This document shows, one piece after another, positions 40,865 through 50,234 of a DNA stretch of 64,000 nt. The notes under the pieces are model-generated. The model did no database searches. It worked only from the letters and a program-made list of their open reading frames with translations, and was not told where the DNA came from. The translations under genes and the position numbers were made by a program. The first letter of the stretch is position 1. Each line of letters begins with the position of its first letter. The DNA comes from [Phialemoniopsis] sp. UDSM-2020 (Eukaryota > Ascomycota > Sordariomycetes > Thyridiales > Thyridiaceae): contig JAEILZ010000004.1 of the NCBI GenBank assembly GCA_018873225.1, positions 3,906,001-3,970,000 on the forward strand. Reading direction: 5' to 3'.

Positions 40865-42877
40865 ATGACGATAGAGCAGACGTACAAGTACACCAGCATC
40901 AACGATGGGCAGATCCGCGTCCTGGTCCTCGACCCCGGCATCCCGGAAGACCCGTTGGCGGGGGATCTCATGGCCGCCGAGCTCAGCGAGCTGAGCGCCG
41001 CCGCAGATGCATTCGCAGCCGGCGACTTGTCCGTCTTGAGCCTCGAGGATGGCAAGCCGAAAACCTTCGAGGCCCTCTCCTACGTGTGGCACTCGGGCGA
41101 GCCAGCGGACATCATCACCACGCCACGCGGCACCCTGCCCATCACCGCCTCGCTCTCCTCCAGCCTGCACCGGCTCCGCCTGCCCGACTCGCGGCGCGTC
41201 CTCTGGGCCGACGCCATTTGCATCAACCAAGCCAACCTCAATGAGAAGTCGTACCAGGTCGGCCTCATGGGCGAGATCTACCCGGCCGCCACGCAAGTGG
41301 TCTGCGACCTGGGCGAGGCGTACGGCGACAGCGACGCCGCCCTCGACCTCATGGAGCGGTACTGGAGGAAGTGGCTGCGCACGGGCTTCGACATGTCCGA
41401 GTACAGCGGCTTCACGGGCCAGGACTCGGCGGACCTGCTCGACCTGCCGTTGCTGTCGGAGGAAGAAGCCGCCGCCATCGAGGACATCCCGCCCAACAAG
41501 GACCCCTCGCTCGACTGCGTGCGCCGGTTCCACAAGCGGCCCTGGTTCGGCCGCCTGTGGGTCGTGCAGGAGTTCATCCTCGCGCGCGACGTCGTCTTCC
41601 TGTGCGGCTCCCGCAGGGTGCCCTGGCAGCGCCTGCTCGCGGCCTACCTGCCGTACAAGGGCCGGGCGTGGCCCTTCTACGACGCCGGCGAGGCGCTCGA
41701 GAGCCTCGTCAACAACTTCATGGGCATCATCATCATGGGCCTGATGCGGTGGGACCGCACGCTGCCGCGGGGGTGCCCGCGCCGGGCGCGCTTCGACGAC
41801 TTTCTGCAGTATTTCTCGAACGGCCAGATGACGAAGCTCGGGAAGCTGCCGTTTGTGCTGATTAGTTTTACGTGGTCCAAGACGACGATCGACCGCGACA
41901 GGTACTTTGCTGTGCTCGCGCTGGCCGACGATGCCAAGGAGGCGGGGTTGTACCCAGATTATGAGTCGCCGATCGAGGACATCATTATGCAGTATGGTAG
42001 GTATGTCATGGAAAGGTCGGACGTCCCCGGCGAGATGATCCTGTGCGCGGGCGTGCCGGGTCGCGAGAGGGACCATCCCAGCTGGATCCGCGACTACACG
42101 GCCGGCAACATCTGGGACCACCTGTGGCTCATGGGGCCCTTGTCGACGATCAGCTACACGGCGGCGGGCAAGACAAAGTGGTGGCACAAGCTGGATGACG
42201 AGGATTCGGACCTGATGCACACTATCGGTTGCCGGCTAGACACGATAGCGCGTATAGGCGTGAACCCGGGGCGGGGAAAGCCCCTGACGGTAGCGAGCAT
42301 CGTTCCGCACCTGCAGAACCAGCTGCGCTTCTACACGTCGCACCTGCGCGAGCGCGCGCTCTGCCCCGAGGCAGGAGATCTGCGGTACGCGGCGACGGGC
42401 GAGCCCTTACTCGCCGCGCTGTGGCAGACCGTCACGGCGGCGATAACGACCGAGTGGAGCGCCGAGATGATGACGCGCCTCGGCACGGGGTTCGACATGG
42501 CCCAGCTCATCGACTTCAACGGCGGCACGGGGCCGGGCATGGCGGAGCTCTTCGTCGCGATGGGCCGGGGGCGCGGCGAAACCGAGACGGCCAAGCTGGC
42601 GAACATGTTCTCCGAGTTCTGCGGGCAGATCCTGCGGTCGTGGGGTCTGTCGTACGCCGTGACGGATGGCGGGCTGCTCGGTGTCGTCGAGACGGCGTCG
42701 CGGGAGGGCGACGAGGTGTGGGTGCTGCGGGGCGTCAGGGTGCCGGTGGTGATGCGGCCGAGCGAGGCGCGGCCGGGGATGTACGAGATGGTGGCCGGGT
42801 GCTACATGCATGGGATCATGCAGGGCGAGGCGCTGGAGCGGCCTGATTTCAAGTGGAGGGGCTTGACGATTTGTTAA
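40865..42877 (+). CDS. HET-domain protein
   Basis: Single exon, 670 aa. The HET core is clear: KTFEALSYVWHSGEPADII, LWADAICINQANLNEKSYQV, GEIYPAATQVVCDLGEA and RPWFGRLWVVQEFILARDV, the order and spacing of fungal heterokaryon-incompatibility domains. The C-terminal 350 residues have no recognised module. HET domains trigger cell death or growth arrest on non-self recognition. The gene is strongly GC-rich, so the antisense strand shows a 456-aa open frame that I regard as a shadow. Confidence 0.9.
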   Translation: MTIEQTYKYTSINDGQIRVLVLDPGIPEDPLAGDLMAAELSELSAAADAFAAGDLSVLSLEDGKPKTFEALSYVWHSGEPADIITTPRGTLPITASLSSSLHRLRLPDSRRVLWADAICINQANLNEKSYQVGLMGEIYPAATQVVCDLGEAYGDSDAALDLMERYWRKWLRTGFDMSEYSGFTGQDSADLLDLPLLSEEEAAAIEDIPPNKDPSLDCVRRFHKRPWFGRLWVVQEFILARDVVFLCGSRRVPWQRLLAAYLPYKGRAWPFYDAGEALESLVNNFMGIIIMGLMRWDRTLPRGCPRRARFDDFLQYFSNGQMTKLGKLPFVLISFTWSKTTIDRDRYFAVLALADDAKEAGLYPDYESPIEDIIMQYGRYVMERSDVPGEMILCAGVPGRERDHPSWIRDYTAGNIWDHLWLMGPLSTISYTAAGKTKWWHKLDDEDSDLMHTIGCRLDTIARIGVNPGRGKPLTVASIVPHLQNQLRFYTSHLRERALCPEAGDLRYAATGEPLLAALWQTVTAAITTEWSAEMMTRLGTGFDMAQLIDFNGGTGPGMAELFVAMGRGRGETETAKLANMFSEFCGQILRSWGLSYAVTDGGLLGVVETASREGDEVWVLRGVRVPVVMRPSEARPGMYEMVAGCYMHGIMQGEALERPDFKWRGLTIC

Positions 42878-44477
42878 GAGGGACTACCCAACGGCGAGGA
42901 GAAGCCTCGACAGAGTCCGCTGGGCGTATTGGGGAAAGGTCTCTTCGTCGGAGAAGGCAGGCAGACTGCTCCCGAGGACTCCCGATCATGAACGAAGGAT
43001 CTATAGCCCTCTGAGAGCTACACCGCATAGACTTACGCGATATAGAGCTATGGCATTCATACTTAATATGCGTGCTTACTTGGGATCTCACCTTACATTG
43101 ACCTCGCTGGCGAATGATGGCGGCCAGAGGGCATGGTCGACGTAACTTAGCGCTCAGCCTTCGGGCTACACAGCCGACGGAATTCCATCCAATTGCCCAG
43201 GCGATGGCGGCCGCCCGGGTATTGCTGGTGAGCATTTCAGATTGAACCTTTTGATTTTCTGTGCTGATTGCCGAAATGTGCATTTTCATGGTCGCGCATG
43301 GAGTTGGATCACTATTCTTGGATCAGTTGTGTTCGGGAAAGCGGCAGAGAACCATACGAGCCTTCAAGGGCTTGTCTTTCTCGGCGTCGGTAAGGAAACA
43401 CGTCAATATTTGCCCTTTTCGGTATTCTTAGCGCTTCATTAGTCTACGTAGGGACCACGGTCTGCAGCCAGTATGAAGTCACTGGAGGACTGACAGCGGC
43501 ATATGCCGCGGGGGGAAATGCAGGGTCAAAGCACGAAATTGCGGGGAGTAGTAGTGCAGACAGAGGCCTGAGGGACGGCCTGCGGTACACAGGCAGCCCT
43601 GGAGAGCATGACGGATGGTTTCTTACTCCAAATAGATAAGCTTTCGAGATACGTGACATGGCCCCAGGTTGTCGGATTGCCCGTGTCTGCAACGACACGG
43701 GACGGGTCCTCGACTATTATTTTTAGCACAAGAGTGGCGCCCGCCCAGCCCATCCTACTCGTATCGTTCAGGCGGTCTCATTGGTTCCCAGAGCCAAGTA
43801 GTTAGGGCTGAGGCAGGGTGGTGAGAAGTGCCGATCAGGTCGTGTCGTCCCCACATTCCGGGAAGGGCGACAGGGGGCACAACATTGAATGAGACCAACG
43901 CACGAGGTCATGGCATGGCAATGCAATGGCAAGAGAAGGCTATTGCGGAGAATACCAAGTTTCCCGTTGCATTACGTTACGTCGAGCCCTCGACTACCCA
44001 ACCATACCTCATACTCGACCGTTGGGCTGGGTCCACACTGCCGTCTTGCCGCGTGAGAAAAGAGGCAGCACGAGTCAGCCCCAGCCTCAGCCCAATGATC
44101 CGAAGAGCTGCTTCCTCTACCTGGTTGACCTTGGCTGTGGAGGCAGAGCTTCACCCAACTTGCAGCTTCCAATATCGAGACTAGTTACTACGAGGAAAGG
44201 CCGAATCTACCATGCTCCAATGAACTCTATCCGTCGACATGCCCGTGCATGTGTGTATACGAACTTCATTAACATGGTGAGCATGAGGATGAAGATGATG
44301 GACAGCATGCCTTCTTTCGAGTATATAACAGCATCGCTCTTCCCCCTTCGATGCCATCATTTCTCTCATCGATAACACCATCACATCAACATCTTCAAAA
44401 GCATCATCTCAACCAATCCCAACAAACACACATCTTCTTTCCCTTTTCAGGAACACCCCCAAAAACCACATCTCAAA
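42878..44477. other. Long intergenic region
   Basis: No gene supported over 1.6 kb. The right end holds the promoter and a long pyrimidine-rich, C/A-rich leader (about 44350-44477) of the small secreted protein. Confidence 0.4.
44322..44328 (+). promoter_or_regulatory. TATA box of the small secreted protein gene
   Basis: TATATAA 155 bp upstream of the ATG at 44478, followed by a CT/CA-rich untranslated leader typical of strongly expressed fungal genes. Confidence 0.5.
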
Positions 44478-44965
44478 ATGAAGTTCATCATTGCCACCGT
44501 CGCCCTCGCCGCCACCGCCCTCGCCGCCCCGAGCGCCGCCGAGGCCCGCGACACCTCGGTCCAGTGCAAGTTTGGCGCCTACCGCTGCGCCGCCGGCGGC
44601 CACGGCATCGACATCTGCGACATCTCGGGCCGCTGGGTCTCCGTCGGCCCTTGCCCCTCCGGCAGCTCCTGCCACAACATCGGCGACATCCCCTACTGCA
44701 CCAAGAACAAGGTCGACAAGCGCCAGGACGCCGGCTGGTGCCCGACCCCCGGCACTTACACCTGCACCGCGGACAAGACCGGCATCAACGTCTGCGACTC
44801 GCAGAACCAGATCCAGGTTAGAAGAATACTCGGAAGCCCTCGATTATGTGGAGACACATAACTAACATCGTTGTTTAGTTCAACGGCGAGTGCCCCGAAG
44901 ACTCCCACTGCGCCTACCTCAACGGGATTCCCTTCTGCGTTGACGGCAGCGTCCCCGGCTACTAA
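44478..44965 (+). CDS. Small secreted cysteine-rich protein, two-domain effector-like
   Basis: Exons 44478..44816 and 44879..44965, giving 141 aa. Signal peptide MKFIIATVALAATALA with cleavage near APS. Two similar Cys domains follow. The first is CKFGAYRCAAGGHGIDICD, then GRWVSVGPCPSGSSCHNIGD. The second is CPTPGTYTCTADKTGINVCD, then FNGECPEDSHCAYLNGIPFC. Each has six Cys. Between them is VDKRQDAG, where KR could be a Kex2 cleavage site releasing two peptides. Related small proteins occur in plant-associated and saprotrophic fungi, some with a carbohydrate-binding-like fold. Function inferred as an apoplastic or extracellular protein. Confidence 0.8.
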
Positions 44966-45150
44966 AAAGCCATTCACATCCATCCTGAAGCCTTTTGCTT
45001 CCAGAGAGGGTCTTTCCATTCGTCGGTCTGCATCGGGTCGGAGTAGAAATCGGTTTCTCGGGTTCATGACATATTCATTCCTTTAACAGCAATATAGACA
45101 TTTGGGTTATTTGGTTCCCCCGGGTATATAAACTTAATCAAGACGCGTCT

Positions 45151-46065
45151 TCACGCAACATTGCCTTCGCATTCTGAATCTTCCCAGCCGGTCTTCTCCC
45201 AAATGAAACTTGATATGTCCTCCAACATCTCTGTCCAGAAGGGGGAACCTAGGGATTCATACTCTGTGCAGGTAACTTCCATCCCAAGGTCGGACAAGCA
45301 CTTGCCCCCAATTTGACTCGAGTCAATGCGAGTGGCTGGATCCTCGACCCCGTGTCCCAGAAAGACCGGAATGTCCCTGACAACGCTGAATGCTGGCTCT
45401 TCGGACGCCGCTGACGGCACCTGTAGCTCTTGCCTAAGCCAGATAACTGCAGAACTCATAGGATCTCCACCAACGTACGACCGAGCGTCCTCCGCTTCGG
45501 CACTCATCTTCGCCGCGTACGGCAGCCACCCGCAGATTCCCACCACGGCACCCAGTCTCTCCTCGCCTTCCCACAGCAATGCAGCGACGAACGCGGCGGC
45601 GCACCCCTGATCGACCCCGCCGAGCACGATGTTTACGGCATGCCGTTCACCGGCTGGCAGAAGAGCGATTTCGGAGCGAATGAGATCGTGCAGCACGCCT
45701 GTCGTCTCCCTGAGTCCGTCAATCTGGAGATATTCCCGCTCGGCGGCGGCGATAGGTGGGCTGCGCTCCCACTGGTCGAACCACTGGCACGTCAGGCGCC
45801 CGCGGTGCTGCGCCGCGGGCCGCTCGGGCGCGGTGGGGAAGACGAAGCGGGCGTGGGGGAAGAGGGTGCGCAGGGTCTGCTTTGCTGGTCTGGGCTTCTT
45901 GTCCCGTGCTCTTATTGATTTTGGCAGCGGTGCTGGGATGGGGGATTCCATGAGCGCAGTGCCGAACTCGCGACCGGATGAGCGGCGGGTGTGGAGCAGG
46001 ATGAAGGTCTGCTTATGGGGTCGTTCGAGGGGTGGGACGATGTAAGGGGCGTTGTCGTCACTCAT
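45151..46065 (-). CDS. Acyl-protein thioesterase-like fold lacking catalytic residues
   Basis: Single exon, 304 aa. It belongs to the fungal phospholipase/carboxylesterase (alpha/beta hydrolase) group: TFILLHTRRSSGREFG at the oxyanion strand, LFPHARFVFPTAPER, QWFDQW, LQIDGLRETTGVLHDLI, a nucleophile elbow region IVLGGVDQGCAAAF, ICGWLPY, and VFLGHGVEDPATRI. Active members have G-x-S-Q-G; here Asp152 replaces the Ser. The His expected after YExLG is Ser274 (YESLGSPFW), and HGR at the oxyanion site is HTR. The frame is intact over the whole family length, so this reads as a pseudoenzyme or neofunctionalised protein, not a broken gene. Confidence 0.8.
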   Translation of the reverse strand: MSDDNAPYIVPPLERPHKQTFILLHTRRSSGREFGTALMESPIPAPLPKSIRARDKKPRPAKQTLRTLFPHARFVFPTAPERPAAQHRGRLTCQWFDQWERSPPIAAAEREYLQIDGLRETTGVLHDLIRSEIALLPAGERHAVNIVLGGVDQGCAAAFVAALLWEGEERLGAVVGICGWLPYAAKMSAEAEDARSYVGGDPMSSAVIWLRQELQVPSAASEEPAFSVVRDIPVFLGHGVEDPATRIDSSQIGGKCLSDLGMEVTCTEYESLGSPFWTEMLEDISSFIWEKTGWEDSECEGNVA

Positions 46066-46306
46066 TTTGCACGAGACCGAGTGTCGGTCGATCAGTTCAT
46101 CTGTTCTATTTGTGAAAGGCCTGGCTTTTGGAAATTGTTGGCTGGGCAGAGATGTGCCTTTGGTAGGAATCTGTTTGGCAGCGGTGCCGAGTCTCGACGG
46201 CTGGGGAGCCTAAACGTGACTCGACTATTGGTAAATACGGCATAGCGTGTGCTGAAGAGTTGTCTCTAGCCTGGCTGGTTTGGCTGACTAGAACTACCAC
46301 ACGTCA

Positions 46307-48636
46307 CTAGACTACATCAATGAAGAAGCAAGTCCTCCCGTCCCTTTCCTCGACAAGCGAGAAATGACTATCGTCTCTATTTCGCACGCAGTCCGCAACC
46401 TCGAATAGCTCTTTCGACCCTTTGTAGTCGAACCCCTCTAACCAAGATGGCGGCATCCTGTCACCCTCCTTGCCCGGGTACACGTACAAGTCCATGTAGT
46501 AATCATCAACCTCATAATACCCGACTCGCTCATACTGGCCCTGTTGTGGGCATGGTATTAGCACCAAGCCAGTAGACGATGTGTCCTTGCGGCCTCGCGT
46601 GTCAAGCGTCGTGAGCGGGAAAAGGTGCACCGGCATTCCGTCCGGCCTGTTGTCAGGGTGGAATGCTGCGAGATCCCATTGTATGTCGAGAGTCCGTGGT
46701 GTCTCTACGGCGTCCTTGGCACATTCGAAATTGTATCGGTAGTAGTTCCGGGGAACAGATTTGAAGGGTCGGACAGTGCCGGAATAGAGGAACTCGCACT
46801 GGAGCCGGAGGGCCGCCGATACTGTCGGTCCAAATTCATCACCTGGTGAAGCATACTCCACCTCGATGCTTTCCACCTTGACGCCGTCATCTGGGTCACT
46901 CTTGTGAGGCATGTCCACGTAGATGTACTCATGATCCCCGTGAAAATAAGACTCGATCACGGCGTCGACAGATGCCCACGACCACGAAGGCGCATTGATC
47001 GCTGTTTCTCTTTCTCCGGGATCCTTGGTCCGCCAGGGAAGTTGTCGCAGTATGTCAACCTCCCACATACCAGCGATGTATCTCCTCTTCGACGGATCCA
47101 GGTGCTGCTGCACTTCCTTAGCGAATCCCGCGATGGCGGCCAGCTTGTCGGTCTTCTTCGTGAGCGTGCACTCCGTGTAAGTCTGCGCGACGTTACACCA
47201 CGTGTGCATGTTGGGCGACCGCCTCTGCATGACAAACGTCTCGGTAGTATGGTCGGGCCTCCACTCGTAGTCTTTGGAGCACTTGTAACCCGAGGGACCC
47301 GACTCGCAGTAGTGGCCGCCATTGCATTCCCAAAACACCTGTCGCTTGGTGAAATGGATCGTCCGGTATGAGAGACAGCGCTCTTGGACGACCCATGCAC
47401 GTTGCGTAAGGGGCAGTGACGTGGCCACATCCCAGGCGGGTGGCAAGCAGTCAAAGGCTGCCATGCCATTCTCACCCTCGGCGTCTTTGAGCCGGACCTG
47501 CAGGCGCCAATTCTGTGGTCGGTCAAAGAATAAGCCGTCTCGTCCGTCAGCTGCAGACGTGGCGGCGATATTGACCACGGCGTTTCCGTAGACACTCGCC
47601 ATCAGTGTGGACTCCTCTGCCCAATCGGTGTAACTGTCCTGTATGATGCAAAGGGAGTCGATCCAGATGTACTCAATGCCGAGATAGCGTGTGGTCTCGA
47701 TGGCGTCCCGGAATGTCTTGGTCAACCGCGACAGCGGGATCCCTTGTCGAAACTCATCCAAGTTTTGCGTAGTCAAGGTCAGAAACTCATAGCTGCCCCA
47801 ACAGTGACTTAGGGTCGAGTAGCTGGTGGCTTGGCCCTTGAACTCGTTCTTGAGGCACAGCTTGACGCTCGAGTCTCCGACTTTGATCAGCCGCGTGGGT
47901 GGCGTCGATGAACGTTTACGGCACTTCTTGTGGTTCTGCATGCAATGGTCTAGCCAGACCTTGCAAAAGGGTAGAGAGTCCTGCGTGCTCCCATGAGTAT
48001 TGTTATCCAACTCTACCGATCATGATCAGTCTTCCACACCAGTCGTAGGACCAAGCTAGAACTATCCATACCTGGAGAAGAGGTCGGCGAGAAGTGGACG
48101 AATCGCTTGTGGTGCGAGACCAGGTCCGAACGTTGATATTCCACTTCTTCGGGTTCCGGTAGCTCTGTGTCGTAAGTGTCGAGAAGTAGAGGCTCCTCAG
48201 CCGCCTCGCCGTCAAGACTGCTATACGTCAGGCTTATGTAGCCAGTCTTGTTGTAGTCGGACCACTGTACCCCAACCACTGCGTCGCGCCCAACCTCGCA
48301 AGCGTCTTGTTCTGACTCTAGATAGGCCGCGCAGAGAACGCATCCAAGGGCGGCTGCTCGTCGCACTGTAGCGTATGTCTGGTAGTGCTGGACCTTGCCA
48401 CGATTGTTGGAGGATATCAGGGGCTTTTGCGCTTTCTGGCATTGCCTGAACAATGACACTGCGTTCAAGCATCTGCCGCAAAGCTTGGTGCCTCGATCAG
48501 TCTGGGGTTTGAGGCCCAACTTGTCGCACATGCGAGTCAGACTGGACTCTAGGATAGCTTTGTCCCTTTGCCCTGCGCCCTGCTGTTTGTCCTGGCCATA
48601 AATCCCTATGCTACTGCTACTGTCACTGTCACTCAT
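46307..48636 (-). CDS. HET-domain protein
   Basis: Exons in transcription order: 48636..48072 and 48012..46307, giving 756 aa. The intron was placed so that SSP-E-LDNNT is in frame. The N-terminal 190 residues contain C-x2-C pairs (LCGRCLNAV, LGCVLCAAY) often seen before HET domains. The HET core is YSTLSHCWG, TFRDAIETTRYLGIEYIWID, SLCIIQDSYTDWAEESTLM, YGNAVVNIAATSA, TQRAWVVQERCLSYRTIHFT. The C-terminal part includes the standard WSWASVDAVI segment. Predicted role is non-self recognition and cell-death signalling. Second of two classical HET genes in 8 kb. Confidence 0.9.
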
Positions 48637-48809
48637 TGTGAAGAAGAATATTATTTAGAGTCGAGGTTTAATCTTAATGACGAGATATAGATGTTATTTT
48701 CCACGATAGACCAGCCTGTGTCTGCCTGATCTGCAAGTTGACACACACACACGCATACGTGGAGACAGCATTCATTGGTCCTAAATTTTTCGGCCAAAAG
48801 TAGTGGCCT

Positions 48810-49107
48810 GCGAGAGTGGCCCAGTCGGTTAAGGCGTCGGTCTCGTGAGTTGCCCCGAACCCCAAAAGGGAGAACACCGGCACCGAGACTATGGCCTTTC
48901 AAAATCCTGGAGGGGAGTCCAAGGCATGGGAATCCCCATGCGGAGGAGTCCGTCTCCAGGATTGAATGGCCACAGTCTTCGGCATCGGTGTCCTCCTCAC
49001 CCGATTCACCAGTCACAACTAACAGTAAGACAGATACTACTGTATGATAAGTGAGGAAACTCCCTTAATACATCCGAAGATCACGAGTTCGATTCTCGTC
49101 TTTCGCA
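48810..49107 (+). tRNA. Split tRNA gene, probably tRNA-Thr(CGT), with 224-nt intron
   Basis: 5' half 48810-48847 and 3' half 49072-49107. The acceptor stem GCGAGAG pairs with CTTTCGC (one G-U), the D arm is GGCCCAGTCGGTTAAGGC, and the T arm is ACGAG-TTCGATT-CTCGT with discriminator A. The anticodon stem is TCGGT with TCCGA (four pairs plus a T-T mismatch), and the loop gives anticodon CGT at 48844-48846. The intron lies one base 3' of the anticodon (48848-49071), the standard eukaryotic position, but is several times longer than usual and contains a large foldback. It may be functional or interrupted. Confidence 0.65.
48868..48998. repeat. Foldback element inside the tRNA intron
   Basis: Imperfect arms 48868-48912 and 48954-48998 pair over about 45 nt with few mismatches (for example CCTGGAG with CTCCAGG, and ACTATGGCC with GGCCACAGT). 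The loop holds a second perfect hairpin, GCATGGG (48924-48930) with CCCATGC (48935-48941). Confidence 0.75.
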
Positions 49108-50234
49108 CATACTTCTTTTTTTACCAATCGTTTGGTAGAAATTGCAGAAGAATTTGCATATTGCCGATATTTTTGTGTGTGAGTGGGTCGAGACATGGAG
49201 GTGGATAGCAACATTCAGCTGTCTGGCCCATTTTTAGGGTTAGCACCTGAGCCGGCTAAAGCACCAAAACTTGCTACAAATGATTTGATTGAGAAAGGTA
49301 GGGTTTCTGTGTAAAGCAGTGTGCAATGGTGTGCACGACCGGTGGCTCTATCGATACTTGTTGTGTCCCTAAACTGTGTGTGCCAAAAGTTCACATCAAT
49401 TGCTTGCAGAGAGGGATAGTGAAAGAAGGAGTCTTTTGGTCTTGACATTCAACTTTGGAACAATACTTGAGCTCTTCTTAGACCCACTGCCCTGTGATGC
49501 ACAGTCGAGCACTGTGAACACAGCACATTGAACTGCTTTCGATCAATGCCAACATAACAACAAAGAAACAGACGAGTCTTCGAAACCTATCTTTTCTCGA
49601 GGGGTTGAGCACGGGCGTGGACCCTGCTGAGAAAGCCTGGATCCATACATCAGACTAGTGACGAGCCGAGCCTTGGCTTCCTTGCTGTTGGCACTGACTA
49701 GCATCACCAACTTGCCTCAATGGATGACATAATCGGATTCCGGAGATCCTAGTCTACCATTTCCATGATCTTTTCGGAAACACATCTACCCCGGATGTGC
49801 CTCCTAGGGCCGCTTACACTGACTCTACCAGGTATGCCAGCTTGAACGCCAAGGTGTTCCGCCTCCACCCGGGAACTTGGCCAGACCATCTAATCTAATC
49901 TGATCAATCAGAAGAACTGGATTGGCTTCCACTCACGCCAAAATACCCATGCGTTGCAGCCATGGTGGAGGCCCTAGAGCTGAGTGCCCCTTTCCGCCTT
50001 GCCGTTCAGCACGGGGACGGTTTGTTCAGTTTCGCCGAGGGCTGCGATGAGGGTATCCCGGCATAGATATGATACGAATAAGCTAAGCGGCTCTAAGGGA
50101 ACAATCTTGGCAAGCCGAATGCACCGAGACGCTGCTGTGCTTGCTCTCGTAAATTTAGCCATGGTCTCCCATCTGTCAGTCCCTTCCAGTGGATTGATGT
50201 TCATCGTCAACACAGCACCCCATATGTCCCCAAG
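49108..50234. other. Intergenic, no gene recognised
   Basis: Downstream of the tRNA and upstream of the ferric reductase. Only short unsupported frames. Confidence 0.4.

Noticed and set aside
40850..42220. 456-aa open frame antisense to the HET gene
   Set aside because: Arg/Gly/Val-rich shadow of a GC-rich gene; the plus frame carries the HET motifs.
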